From positions 1 to 36,810 of the forward strand of contig NZ_JAFMPZ010000061.1 in assembly GCF_017353455.1 (NCBI RefSeq): DNA of 36,810 bases, read 5' to 3'. A model generated the notes under the pieces. That model did no database searches. It saw only the letters and a list, made by a program, of their open reading frames with translations, and was not told the origin of the DNA. The translations under genes and the position numbers were made by a program. Position 1 is the first letter of the stretch. Every line of letters begins with the position of its first letter. This DNA comes from Streptomyces laculatispora. GTDB lineage: Bacteria; Actinomycetota; Actinomycetes; Streptomycetales; Streptomycetaceae. Below are positions 8,033 through 16,080 of this stretch, one piece after another.

Positions 8033-8644
8033 ATGACCGCACGTTCCACCGTCCTCACTGCCGCCATCGCCGCCGCCGCGGCCCTGACCGCCACCGGCAG
8101 CACCTTCACCTCGGCCGCCACGAACGAGCCGCCCCAAGCCACCCCGGTCGTCCAAAAGGCCGCAGCCCCAGCCCCCGCTGGGGCTCCCAAGGACAGAGGT
8201 GACGCCGGAAGGAGCAACGAAGGCCGGAGCGACAACGAAGGCCGAGGCGGCAACGACGAGGGCCGCGGCAATCAGGGCCGAGGCAACGACGAAGGCCGAG
8301 GCGGCGACGAGCGCGGAGGCGACCAGGACCGGGGTCACGGAGGCCGGGACGACGACGAGGGCAGGATTCACCTCAACGAGCGCACGTACTCCGCCTTCCC
8401 CGGCGGCTGCGTCAGCGTGGCCAGCGGCCTGGGCTCCACCAGCTTCAACATCTTCAACGACAGCCGGCGAACCGTCGAGGTCTTCAGCGGGGCGACCTGC
8501 GACAACGGTGCCCCCATCGCCACCGTCGGCCCCCACGGTTCCACTGAAGGCGTGTTCCCGAACCGCGTCGAAGGGGGTGTGTTCGTCAGCAACGGAGTAG
8601 GGGGCAGCTTCCGAGTGATCGAGAACGACCACTACGACTACTGA
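8033..8644 (+). CDS. secreted low-complexity protein, function unknown
   Basis: The 203-residue product starts MTARSTVLTAAIAAAAALTATGSTFTSAA, a Sec signal peptide with cleavage expected after an Ala near residue 29-30. Residues about 52-115 are a Gly/Arg/Asp/Glu/Asn-rich tract of irregular GRGNDEGRG-type units, probably disordered. The last 90 residues (from IHLNERTYS) look like a small beta-rich domain with two Cys (GGCVSV, ATCDNG) that may pair. GGAG lies 8-11 nt before the ATG. I do not recognise the family. The C-terminal domain is possibly a cell-surface or matrix module, and the charged tract may bind anionic polymers. The gene ends in a strong terminator. Confidence 0.75.
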   Translation: MTARSTVLTAAIAAAAALTATGSTFTSAATNEPPQATPVVQKAAAPAPAGAPKDRGDAGRSNEGRSDNEGRGGNDEGRGNQGRGNDEGRGGDERGGDQDRGHGGRDDDEGRIHLNERTYSAFPGGCVSVASGLGSTSFNIFNDSRRTVEVFSGATCDNGAPIATVGPHGSTEGVFPNRVEGGVFVSNGVGGSFRVIENDHYDY

Positions 8645-8667
8645 CCGGATCGCCCGCGCGACGTGAC

Positions 8668-8706
8668 GTGGTACGCCGGCCCGCCGGAATCGGGCCGGCG
8701 TACCAC
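8668..8706 (+). terminator. strong hairpin terminator
   Basis: A perfect 16-bp inverted repeat (arms 8668-8683 and 8691-8706, 7-nt loop) starts 23 nt after the stop of the secreted protein gene. Confidence 0.85.
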
Positions 8707-8822
8707 AAACACCGGCGCACCGGTGTGTGGTGCTCCTGCGGGGCACCGCCGTGTGAGATAACCCCCGCGGTGTGGACACACCTGACAGTGAATCTTGTTG
8801 ATCCTGGAAGGTGCAGATCTCT

Positions 8823-8942
8823 GTGGCACGGCTCTCGAAGTACAGTGCGCAGTTCCGGTCCGACGCGATCGCGTTGTGGCGGGCCTCGGCTGGCAGGCGA
8901 ATGTTCAAGGATGTCGCGGTTGATCTGAACGTGGGACTGTAA
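8823..8942 (+). pseudogene. IS3-family OrfA N-terminal fragment
   Basis: GTG at 8823 opens VARLSKYSAQFRSDAIALWRAS, then GRRMFKDVAVDLNVGL and a stop. This is the first 39 residues of an IS3-family OrfA, whose helix-turn-helix normally continues with a segment such as SPETLRTWVR. The remainder of OrfA and all of OrfB are absent, so only the 5' end of the element survives. The 160 nt that follow (8943-9102) hold no gene I can support. Confidence 0.7.
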
Positions 8943-9102
8943 GCCTCAGGGGCGGGGGCTTTGGGGTGGTTGGCGATGGAGCGGGGCCCCGCCGGCCGTC
9001 TTAAGGCCGCACCGCCCTGGCCGACGAGGGCGAAGCCCGCCTTGCTATGTTCCGCTGTGTTGATCGGGGCCGTCGCCGGGCGGCCGCCGTCCTGATCCGG
9101 GT

Positions 9103-9942
9103 TCAAAGACGTGTTGCGACGCGAATCAGGTCAGCAACCGTACGAAGGCGGCTGTGCGGCGGCCAGGCGATCACCGTTGTCACGGACGGAGCGTCCAGGA
9201 TCGGCACGGCGGAGAGGTCCTGGCGCAAGCCCGCGCTGGCTGACTCGGGAATAGCCACGGTGGTACGGCCGAGCGCGATCAGCTGGAAGAGCTGTGTCAG
9301 GTTGTGTACCTCTGCGCCCGGTCCTTCTGGGTAGCTGCCGCCGGGACCGGGCCAGCGGGCCATCGGGAGCTCCGGCAGTGTGGTGACGTCCGCCATCCGG
9401 ACTTGGGAGCGGCAGGCGAGCGGGTGTGAGGTCGGCAGGATCGCGACCTGTCCTTCGGTGTACAGGGTTTCGGTGTCGAGCCCGGCCGCTGAGTCGAAGG
9501 GCAAGTGCAGGAGAGCCGCGTCGGCGTGCCCGTTCTGCAGCAGTTGCTGGTGCTGGTGTGCCTCGCAGAGCAGTAGATCGACGATGGCTGCGCCAGGTTC
9601 TGCGGCGTAGGCGTCGAGCAGTTTCGTCAGCAGCTCGCCCGCGGTGCCGGATTTGACGGCGAGGACGAGAGCGGGGTGTGCTGTCGCGGCCCGCTGGGTA
9701 CGCCGTTCGGCTGCGGTCACCGCGCTGAGGATCGGGCGTCCTTCGGTCAGTAGCACGGTTCCGGCCCCGGTGAGCGTGACCTTGCGGCTGGTGCGTTCGA
9801 GCAGTGCGGTCCCGAGCCGCCGTTCGAGCTGGATGATCGCGCGGGACAGGGGCGGCTGGGCTATCCCCAGGCGCTGTGCGGCCTTGCCGAAGTGCAGCTC
9901 CTCGGCGACGGCGACGAAGTACCGCAGCTCGCGTATTTCCAT
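9103..9942 (-). CDS. LysR-family transcriptional regulator
   Basis: The 279-residue product has the canonical N-terminal LysR helix-turn-helix, MEIRELRYFVAVAEELHFGKAAQRLGIAQPPLSRAI with QLERRLGTALLER following. After it comes a linker helix and a periplasmic-binding-protein-like effector domain (about 90-279, including VAILPTSHPLACRSQ). It is transcribed divergently from the SDR gene at 10047, with 104 nt between them, the classic arrangement in which the regulator controls its neighbour and itself. An inverted repeat in that gap is a likely binding site. The inducer cannot be inferred. Confidence 0.9.
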   Translation of the reverse strand: MEIRELRYFVAVAEELHFGKAAQRLGIAQPPLSRAIIQLERRLGTALLERTSRKVTLTGAGTVLLTEGRPILSAVTAAERRTQRAATAHPALVLAVKSGTAGELLTKLLDAYAAEPGAAIVDLLLCEAHQHQQLLQNGHADAALLHLPFDSAAGLDTETLYTEGQVAILPTSHPLACRSQVRMADVTTLPELPMARWPGPGGSYPEGPGAEVHNLTQLFQLIALGRTTVAIPESASAGLRQDLSAVPILDAPSVTTVIAWPPHSRLRTVADLIRVATRL

Positions 9943-9982
9943 GATCCCAGGCTACGACGGCAAACAGCTGATCGATGCCGAT

Positions 9983-10003
9983 CGGGTATTGCTGCACTAC
10001 CCG
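9983..10003. promoter_or_regulatory. LysR binding-site candidate
   Basis: CGGGTA-N9-TACCCG is a 6-9-6 inverted repeat in the divergent LysR/SDR gap. It contains the T-N11-A core (T9987 to A9999) expected of LysR boxes. It lies 40 nt from the LysR start and 43 nt from the SDR start. Confidence 0.55.
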
Positions 10004-10046
10004 GGCGGTGTTGGTGCCCGGCTGCAGCAGGGGCATTCTCGATGTC

Positions 10047-10772
10047 ATGAGCGAGAAGATGAGCGCACTGGTCACTGGCGCGAACAAGGGAATCGGATAT
10101 GAGATCGCGGCTGGGCTGGGTGCGCGGGGGTGGAGTGTCGGTGTCGGCGCCCGGGACGAACAGCGCCGTAAGGACGCCGTGGCAAGGCTGCGCGCGGCTG
10201 GTGCCGACGCGTTCGGCGTGCCCCTGGACGTGACCGACGGCGCGAGCGTGACCGCCGCAGTCCAACTGATCGAGGAGCAGGCCGGACGGCTCGACGTACT
10301 GGTCAACAACGCCGGCGTTGCCGGCGGCTGGCCGGAGGAACCCACGACCCTCGACCTGGAAACCGTGCGGCAACTGATGGAGACCAACGTCATCGGCGTC
10401 ATCCGGGTCACCAACGCGATGCTGCCGTTGCTGCGCCGTTCGGCGCACCCGCGGATCGTCAACCAGTCCAGCCACGTCGGCTCCCTGACGCTCCAGACCA
10501 CGCCCGGCGTCGACCTCGGGGGGATCAGCGGGGCCTACGCACCGACGAAGACCTACCTCAACGCCGTCACCATCCAGTACGCCAAGGAGCTGAGCGGCAC
10601 CAACATCCTGATCAACAATGCCTGCCCCGGCTACGTGGCCACTGACCTCAACGGATTCAGCGGGACACAGACCCCCGAGCAGGGCGCGGCGATCGCCATC
10701 CGGCTGGCGACCCTTCCGGACGACGGCCCGACCGGCCAGCTGTTCGACGACAATGGGGTCATACCCTGGTGA
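10047..10772 (+). CDS. SDR-family NAD(P)-dependent oxidoreductase
   Basis: The 241-residue classical short-chain dehydrogenase has the Rossmann motif TGANKGIG (residues about 9-16), NNAG (near 88), a catalytic Ser in NQSSHVGS and the YAPTK catalytic Tyr/Lys pair. The frame is open further upstream, but the ATG at 10047 (MSEKMSALVTG) places the nucleotide-binding strand at the usual distance from the N-terminus. It resembles the carbonyl-reductase-like SDRs that reduce aldehydes, ketones or quinones with NADPH. Divergence from the LysR gene suggests inducible control. Confidence 0.88.
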   Translation: MSEKMSALVTGANKGIGYEIAAGLGARGWSVGVGARDEQRRKDAVARLRAAGADAFGVPLDVTDGASVTAAVQLIEEQAGRLDVLVNNAGVAGGWPEEPTTLDLETVRQLMETNVIGVIRVTNAMLPLLRRSAHPRIVNQSSHVGSLTLQTTPGVDLGGISGAYAPTKTYLNAVTIQYAKELSGTNILINNACPGYVATDLNGFSGTQTPEQGAAIAIRLATLPDDGPTGQLFDDNGVIPW

Positions 10773-10886
10773 CCTGCCACTCGGACGCGTTCCTCGTCGA
10801 TCCGGCCGCGACGCCCGTCGGACCCACGTGCACCACGTCCCAGTTCGCCGACACTGATCGCGTCCTCCTCGGAGGTGGAGTCGACT

Positions 10887-10910
10887 CTCGCCGACACCAT
10901 TTTCGGCGAG
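10887..10910. terminator. bidirectional terminator between convergent genes
   Basis: CTCGCCGA-N8-TCGGCGAG is a perfect 8-bp stem whose loop ends in a short T run. It lies between the converging SDR (stop 10772) and NmrA-like (stop 10949) genes. Confidence 0.65.
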
Positions 10911-10948
10911 TGCCACTGAAGTCGGAACTCGCCTATGGAGCCGCAGTC

Positions 10949-11788
10949 TCAGCGGAACGCGGCGACGTTGCGGGCGGCCCAGTCGGCGAAGGGGCGTGGG
11001 GCGCGGCCGAGGACCCGCTGGACGTCCGGGCTGACACGCAGTTCGGCCGGGCTCGGGGAGCCGAGGATGTCCAGGGTGTCGTCGGCGAGCTCCGTCGGCA
11101 TGCTCTGGGTCATGGCGGCCTTGGCCTCGTCGCGAGTGAGCTCGTGGAACCTCACCGGCGAGCCCAGGGCGGCGGCGATGGCCTCGGCCTGCTGGCGCGG
11201 AGTGACCACCTGCGGGCCGGTCAGCTCGTAGACGCCGCCGGTGTGCCGGTCGTCCAGCAGGCAGGCTGCCGCGACTGCGGCGATGTCCGCCGGGTCGATG
11301 ATCGGTACCCCGACGTCGCCGAAGGGCGCGGCGACGACCTGTTGCGTGCGGACGGACTCGGCCCACCACAGGGCATTGGAGGCGAAGCCACCCGGCCGCA
11401 GGATGGCCCACTGCAGACCGGACTCCCGCAAGGTGTCCTCCAGTACGCGCATCGCGATCCGCGTGGGGCCGCTGGGCCTGGTCACCACGCCCAGTGTGGA
11501 GAGCAGGACGACCCGGCGGACCCCGCCGGCCGCAGCTTCGCCAATGATGTCGGCAGGGTTGGCTCCTGTGGCGTGCAGGTCGCCGGACAGCAGCAGGAAC
11601 AGCGCCTTCGCTCCGGCCAGCGCGGGCGAGAGGCTGACTGGCTTGGCCAGGTCGGCCACCACGTGGCGGGCGCCGTTGGGCACCGCTGCCGTGTGCCGTG
11701 ACACCGCCGTCACCTGCTGGCCCGCTTCGGTCAGTGCCTGCGTCAACGGCCGGCCGATATTCCCGGTGGCTCCGGTCACCACGATCAT
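10949..11788 (-). CDS. NmrA-like NAD(P)-binding protein (atypical SDR)
   Basis: The 279-residue product starts MIVVTGATGNIGRPLTQAL. The TGATGxIG motif marks atypical SDRs of the NmrA/HSCARG and SDR_a5 kind, which bind NAD(P) and often lack the catalytic Tyr-x-x-x-Lys. Further marks are VVLLSTLGV, WAILRPGGFASN and GGVYELTGPQ, all typical of this group. It is probably a redox sensor or quinone/NADPH oxidoreductase (QorB-like). It is divergent from an HxlR regulator, a common pairing in which the regulator controls the oxidoreductase in response to electrophiles or quinones. Confidence 0.85.
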   Translation of the reverse strand: MIVVTGATGNIGRPLTQALTEAGQQVTAVSRHTAAVPNGARHVVADLAKPVSLSPALAGAKALFLLLSGDLHATGANPADIIGEAAAGGVRRVVLLSTLGVVTRPSGPTRIAMRVLEDTLRESGLQWAILRPGGFASNALWWAESVRTQQVVAAPFGDVGVPIIDPADIAAVAAACLLDDRHTGGVYELTGPQVVTPRQQAEAIAAALGSPVRFHELTRDEAKAAMTQSMPTELADDTLDILGSPSPAELRVSPDVQRVLGRAPRPFADWAARNVAAFR

Positions 11789-11843
11789 CTTCAGCTCCCT
11801 TGTCAGATGTCTTCTGTGGCCCTCACGCTAGGAGTGGGGCTAA

Positions 11844-11874
11844 CTTCTGGTAAGGGCATACCTTTGGGTAAGCT
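11844..11874. promoter_or_regulatory. HxlR operator/promoter candidate
   Basis: Two near-identical 11-mers, CTTCTGGTAAG (11844-11854) and CTTTGGGTAAG (11862-11872), lie 18 nt apart on the same strand. GGTA and TACC form a small inverted repeat between them. The second copy overlaps a possible -10 (TAAGCT) just before the hxlR ATG, consistent with autorepression. Confidence 0.4.
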
Positions 11875-11880
11875 CATGGC

Positions 11881-12252
11881 ATGACAGAAAGCGTGCAGCG
11901 TGGAGGCGTTGAGGCGGAGGGGCGGTATGACGTGTTTCACACCGACTGCCCCGCGCGCGGTGTGGTCGACCACGTGACCAGCAGATGGGGGGTCTGGGTA
12001 CTGATCTCCTTGCGGAGCAGAAGTCTTCGGTTCTACGAGCTGCGCGAGAGCATCCAGGGCATTAGCGAGAAGATGCTCGCCCAGACGCTGCGGGCGCTGG
12101 TCCAGGACGGCCTGATCTGGCGGGAGGTCGAGCCGACGACGCCGCCGCAGGTCACCTACGGGCTGACCGAGTTCGGCCGGGACGTCGGCGAGCCGTTGAC
12201 GGAGATGTTCGACCGGATCACACGGCGACTGTCGCCGCAGAGCACGGGATAG
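11881..12252 (+). CDS. HxlR-family transcriptional regulator
   Basis: The 123-residue protein is a single winged-helix HxlR domain: HTDCPARGVVDHVTSRWGVWVL with the family's N-terminal Cys at residue 23, RFYELRESIQGISEKMLAQTLRAL as helix-turn-helix, and VTYGLTEFGRDVGEPL near the end. The Cys in this position is the sensing residue in several redox- or aldehyde-responsive members. It is divergent from the NmrA-like gene, with 92 nt between. The ATG at 11881 has no clear ribosome-binding site and may be leaderless. Another ATG lies 5 nt upstream but is out of frame. Confidence 0.9.
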   Translation: MTESVQRGGVEAEGRYDVFHTDCPARGVVDHVTSRWGVWVLISLRSRSLRFYELRESIQGISEKMLAQTLRALVQDGLIWREVEPTTPPQVTYGLTEFGRDVGEPLTEMFDRITRRLSPQSTG

Positions 12253-12401
12253 CGTGGTGCCGACTGGTGCACATCCGCGACGCGATGGACGACCGACGTT
12301 TTGTGCGACATCCCGCGAGTTCCCCTGAGCCTTGCTGAGCCCTTCCCCGCGTGGCCAGGGTGTTCTCTCTCCTTGGGATGCTCTTCGAGCTGGTGACGTA
12401 A

Positions 12402-12418
12402 CTTCAGGATTCTTGAAG
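12402..12418. promoter_or_regulatory. inverted repeat upstream of the recombinase trio
   Basis: CTTCA-N7-TGAAG lies about 56 nt before the likely recombinase start. It may be an operator for the small HTH protein of the trio or a recombination-core half-site. The rest of 12253-12443 shows only a direct repeat of CTGAGCC (12325 and 12335). Confidence 0.3.
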
Positions 12419-12473
12419 CGTTCTCACTTCGTCCGATCGATCTGTGATCGGGGTGAAGGTGAGGAGGCTCGGG

Positions 12474-13550
12474 TTGGCGCTGGCAGCCGTACGCGACCTG
12501 CGTGAGTTCCGCGATCCGGTCTCGGCGGAGGAGCTGGAACAGTTCGAGACCGATGTACTCGCCAGCTTCGTGCTCGCGCGTGCTTCGGCGGGGCTGGCGG
12601 ACGGCACGATCCGCGGGGACGTCGGGCACCTGGACCAGATGCGGGCCTGGTTCGGCGGACCGCTGTGGGACATGGAGCCGGCCGACGCCGACGGGTACTT
12701 CGGGAAGGTGCTGCGGGGCTCGCCGAGCGGAACCCGGCTGGCCCGCGCACAGGCGCTGACCACGTACTTCCTGTTCCTGGAGCTGCGGCACAAGGTCGAG
12801 ATCCATCGGATGACCGGGCGGGTCGTCGAGTGCCCGATCGACGAGATGAACCGGCCGCGAGGGTCCAAGGACGCGGCCTTGCGGATCCCGCCGACCGAGC
12901 CGGAGATCAAGACCCTGTTCACCGGCTGGGGCGGTGAGCTGGCCACCTGCCGCAAGTTCACCCCGACCGCACGGAACTACACCGCATCGAAACTGATGTC
13001 CCAGGTCGGACTCAGGGTCAGCGAGGCATGCAAGCTCGACCTGGCCGACATCAAGTGGGACCTGGGCCGCTTCGGCAAGCTCCACGTGCGTCACGGCAAG
13101 GGTGCCCGCGGGTCGGGCCCACGCGAGCGGATGGTGCCGCTGATCAACGGTGCCGACCGCACGCTTCGATGGTTCATCGAGGACGTCTGGGGCCAGTTCG
13201 ACGACGACCACACCCGACCCGGTGCCCCGCTGTTCCCCTCCGAGCGCAAGAACTCCGACTGCTCCGCGCGCCGCGTCGGCGACGACGCCTTGCGCAACGG
13301 CCTGGCCGCCGCGGCGAAAGCCCATCTGCCCGGATGGGCCGACACGCTCACGCCGCACGTCCTGCGGCACTTCTGCGCGTCCGAGCTCTACCTCGGGGGC
13401 CTTGATCTGCTCGGTATCCAGGAGGTCCTCGGACACTCCTGGATCGCCACCACAATGCGGTACATCCACGTCCAGCAGACCCGGGTCGAGGACGCCTGGC
13501 TGTCCGGACAGCAGCGGGCCGCGAAGCGGCTGGAAGGACTGATGGGATGA
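12474..13550 (+). CDS. tyrosine recombinase/integrase, first gene of a trio
   Basis: The 358-residue product carries a full tyrosine-recombinase active site: Arg181 in GLRVSEA, HVLRH with His295 and Arg298, His321 in LGHSW and the nucleophile Tyr330 in MRYIHV. Residues about 20-140 form the SAM-like core-binding domain. The frame is open from GTG 12444, but GAGGAGG at 12461-12467 is correctly spaced for TTG 12474, so that start is preferred. Its stop overlaps the next gene by ATGA, so the genes are translationally coupled. Size and company (about 360-residue recombinase, small HTH protein, larger second recombinase-like protein) recall Tn554 and other multi-recombinase elements. It probably moves this module site-specifically. 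Confidence 0.88.
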   Translation: MALAAVRDLREFRDPVSAEELEQFETDVLASFVLARASAGLADGTIRGDVGHLDQMRAWFGGPLWDMEPADADGYFGKVLRGSPSGTRLARAQALTTYFLFLELRHKVEIHRMTGRVVECPIDEMNRPRGSKDAALRIPPTEPEIKTLFTGWGGELATCRKFTPTARNYTASKLMSQVGLRVSEACKLDLADIKWDLGRFGKLHVRHGKGARGSGPRERMVPLINGADRTLRWFIEDVWGQFDDDHTRPGAPLFPSERKNSDCSARRVGDDALRNGLAAAAKAHLPGWADTLTPHVLRHFCASELYLGGLDLLGIQEVLGHSWIATTMRYIHVQQTRVEDAWLSGQQRAAKRLEGLMG

Positions 13551-13876
13551 AGTGGAACCTGCGGCTGACCGCCGCGAACAAAGGCATCTGGAAAGCGTCC
13601 GAACTCCAGCGGAGCCTGGCCGAACACGGCTTGGTGATCTCGGCCGGGAAGATGTCCGGCCTGTGGTCCGGCCAGCCGGTCTCCCTCAAACTGGAGGACC
13701 TCGACGTGATCTGCGTCGTGCTCGGATGTGAGATCAGCGATCTGCTGATTCCCGAGCCCGGGAAGGTCAAGCTCCCGGGACAGCAGGCAGTCGTCCAAGA
13801 GGCCACGACCGGCTCGGTGGTGGCCCCGGCCGTCGTGCCCAAGCGCCGCGACGGCCGTTCCCTGCCGCCGATGTGA
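13547..13876 (+). CDS. XRE-like helix-turn-helix protein of the recombinase trio
   Basis: The 109-residue product has an XRE/Cro-type fold: MKWNLRLTAANKGIWKASELQRSLAEHG, then LVISAGKMSGLWSG as the turn and recognition helix, and LKLEDLDVICVVLGCEISDLL, the usual closing helices of XRE domains. The tail is basic (PKRRDGRS). It overlaps the upstream recombinase by 4 nt and is followed 15 nt later by the zinc-ribbon protein. By analogy with TnpC of Tn554, or with excisionase-like partners, it could orient or regulate recombination. A simple autoregulator is the alternative. Confidence 0.8.
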   Translation: MKWNLRLTAANKGIWKASELQRSLAEHGLVISAGKMSGLWSGQPVSLKLEDLDVICVVLGCEISDLLIPEPGKVKLPGQQAVVQEATTGSVVAPAVVPKRRDGRSLPPM

Positions 13877-13891
13877 CCTGGTCACACCGCC

Positions 13892-15466
13892 ATGGGGAAG
13901 ATCAGCGAGAACAAGCCGGCGGCCTCCTGCTCTGGCTGTTTCGCCTGGGGGCAGCTGCCCGGCCGGTTCTGCCGCGGCTGCTACACCTACGGCCAGCAAC
14001 ACGCCGTCGGCGAATGCGCCGGCTGCCGGCGGCAGGTTCCGGTCGATGACAAGCACGGCTACTGCCGCCTCTGCCGGGCCCAGGCGACCTGGGCGATCAA
14101 GGCCAGCGGCAAAGCTTCGGTGACCGAGCCGTACCTACAGCAGGTGACCTGCCAGCAGCTGTTCTTCGCGAACCTCCAGCGGCCCAAGAACGGCGGGCCG
14201 CGAGTCGGCAAGGCCGGACGGCGCGTGCTGAAGCCACCGCCACTTCCCGAACCGTCTCGCGTGATCACGCCGTCAACGCAACTGACACTGTTCACCGTCA
14301 CTCGGGACTTCCGCCGGTTCGACCGCGAACTCCACGCCGACCTGGCCAATCCATGGCTGGTCCGGGCCCGGCAGGCCGCTCGGGCACTGGGCGAGGCTCG
14401 CGGCTGGAGCCGCTGGATCACCAGCGACGTGAACCGAGCCCTGGTCATCGTGCTGTCCGGCTACCGCGAAGGCGAATCGATCCGGTACTCCGGGCTCTTC
14501 CCGGCCCTACGAGTCCGCGGGCTTCCCGTCGTGCGGACCGCCGAAGTCCTCGACCGCCTCGGCCTGTTCACCGACGACCGGGTCCCCGCCGTCGACCGGT
14601 GGCTGGAGCGAAAGCTCTACGGGATGCCCCCGGGCATCCACCGCGCCGTCGAAGCCTGGGTTCGCACTCTCCTCAACGGTGGCCCGCGATCCGAGCCTCG
14701 CTCCCGGCATACGACATGGGCCTACCTGGGGGAGATCCAGCCGGTGCTGCTGGAGTGGTCCAGCCGCTACGACCACCTGCGAGAGGTCACCCGGGAAGAC
14801 ATCATCGCGGCCCGGGACGCTGTCACCGGCAAACAGCGCGAGAGCCGGATCGTCGCGCTGCGGTCGCTGTTCCGGCACGCGAAGAAGAACGGCCAGATCT
14901 TCCGCAACCCCACGATCCGCATCCGTGTCCCCCGGCAGACCGGCGGCGTCCTCCAAACCCTCGTCCAGGCGGACATCGACGAGGCCATCGCCACGGCCAC
15001 CACCCCAGACATCCGGCTCATCGTCGCCCTGGCCGCCGTCCACGCGGCACGGCCGAAGATGATCCGCACCATGCAGCTGGACGACGTCGACCTGGGCAAC
15101 CGGCGCATCACCGTCGGCGGCCACGTCCGCCCACTCGACGACCTCACCCACCGAGCGGTCCTGGACTGGCTCGAACACCGCCGCAACCGTTGGCCGAACA
15201 CGGCCAACCTCCACCTGCTGATCACCCAGAAGACCGCCGTCGAACTCGGCCCGGCCGGCAAGCTCTGGACCACCCGGGCCACCCGCAACCTCACCGCCAC
15301 CCTCGAACGGCTCCGCGTCGACCGTCAACTCGAAGAGGCGCTCACCCACGGCGCCGACCCGCTCCACCTCGCCCTCGTTTTCGGCATCGACGAGAAGACC
15401 GCCATCCGCTACGCGGACTCAGCACGCGCGCTTCTGGGAGATGCCGCCGAGCAGGCATCGCGGTGA
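13892..15466 (+). CDS. zinc-ribbon recombinase-like protein with eroded active site
   Basis: The 524-residue product begins with four CxxC pairs (Cys13/16, 27/30, 42/45, 58/61), enough for two zinc ribbons. Residues about 280-345 resemble a SAM-like core-binding domain (WAYLGEIQPVLLEWSSRY, VTREDIIAARDAV, LRSLFRHAKKNG). The last 170 residues follow a tyrosine-recombinase catalytic fold (IVALAAVHAARPKMIRTMQLDDVDL and LALVFGIDEKTAIRYADSA). A Tyr is kept in IRYAD, but the H-x-x-R box is not visible and the first Arg motif is atypical, so it is probably a non-catalytic partner that binds DNA. It is the third gene of the operon. A compositional role like TnpB of Tn554 is inferred. Confidence 0.75.
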   Translation: MGKISENKPAASCSGCFAWGQLPGRFCRGCYTYGQQHAVGECAGCRRQVPVDDKHGYCRLCRAQATWAIKASGKASVTEPYLQQVTCQQLFFANLQRPKNGGPRVGKAGRRVLKPPPLPEPSRVITPSTQLTLFTVTRDFRRFDRELHADLANPWLVRARQAARALGEARGWSRWITSDVNRALVIVLSGYREGESIRYSGLFPALRVRGLPVVRTAEVLDRLGLFTDDRVPAVDRWLERKLYGMPPGIHRAVEAWVRTLLNGGPRSEPRSRHTTWAYLGEIQPVLLEWSSRYDHLREVTREDIIAARDAVTGKQRESRIVALRSLFRHAKKNGQIFRNPTIRIRVPRQTGGVLQTLVQADIDEAIATATTPDIRLIVALAAVHAARPKMIRTMQLDDVDLGNRRITVGGHVRPLDDLTHRAVLDWLEHRRNRWPNTANLHLLITQKTAVELGPAGKLWTTRATRNLTATLERLRVDRQLEEALTHGADPLHLALVFGIDEKTAIRYADSARALLGDAAEQASR

Positions 15467-15509
15467 AACCCACTCGACCTGCTCAACCGATTGACGAGAT
15501 CATGGACAG

Positions 15510-16019
15510 ATGTCGTCGACCGAATCAGCAGCCCGCGAGCTTCAGGACCGCGCCGTTCTCTGGAGCATGGGCGAGATCCGCGCAACCGACGTCGTCACTG
15601 CTGCCTGTGATGCACTCGTTGCCGGCCTCGACAGTCCTGCCCTGCGGATCCTGGCCGCGTGCACACGCGCGGAGGCGGACTACGACGTCCCCGACCTCCT
15701 GCCCCCGGCACTCGACGAACTGGGCCTCACCTCTTACTCAGTGGGCAGCATTGCCGGACAGGAAGCCGCCGCACGAGCACTTGCCGCCCGGATGCTGGCG
15801 GGCGAGCTGACGCCACGCGAGCTGGCCTTCAGGATCCATCAGCGCTTCGGGCACGAGCTGCCTCTGGCCGAGCGACTCGCCAACCTGGACGACGACTACG
15901 ACGTCCTCGAATACGGCGACAGAACACAGGCGCAGATCGACGCCGATGTCACGGCCGAAGCTCTTCGGCTTGCACAGCACCCTCGTGTTCCAACCGAACC
16001 CACGGATCTACCGACCTGA
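15510..16019 (+). CDS. conserved hypothetical protein
   Basis: The 169-residue, acidic, mostly helical protein (GEIRATDVVTAACDALVAG, ALRILAACTRAEADYDV, LPLAERLANLDDDYDVLEYGD) has no signal peptide, membrane segment or metal-binding motif. Similar proteins are, to my memory, scattered in Streptomyces genomes without assigned function. It starts 43 nt after the trio and could be a passenger of that element or an interrupted chromosomal gene. The ATG at 15510 is used. Another ATG at 15502 is out of frame. No good ribosome-binding site is visible, so translation may depend on the upstream message. Confidence 0.65.
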   Translation: MSSTESAARELQDRAVLWSMGEIRATDVVTAACDALVAGLDSPALRILAACTRAEADYDVPDLLPPALDELGLTSYSVGSIAGQEAAARALAARMLAGELTPRELAFRIHQRFGHELPLAERLANLDDDYDVLEYGDRTQAQIDADVTAEALRLAQHPRVPTEPTDLPT

Positions 16020-16033
16020 AGCAGACCTGTGGA

Positions 16034-16080
16034 CCCGTGGGTTCAGGCTGAAGGACCTTCGGTTTCCTTGAACCCACGGG
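16034..16080 (+). terminator. long-arm hairpin after the trio
   Basis: Perfect 12-bp arms CCCGTGGGTTCA (16034-16045) and TGAACCCACGGG (16069-16080) enclose a smaller GAAGG-A-CCTTC hairpin. It lies 15 nt past the stop at 16019. It can act as a terminator and is the first of several hairpins up to 16294. Confidence 0.65.

Noticed and set aside
7970-9106. 378-codon minus-strand frame
   Set aside because: It spans a terminator, the secreted gene and an IS3 fragment in antisense; nothing recognisable is encoded.
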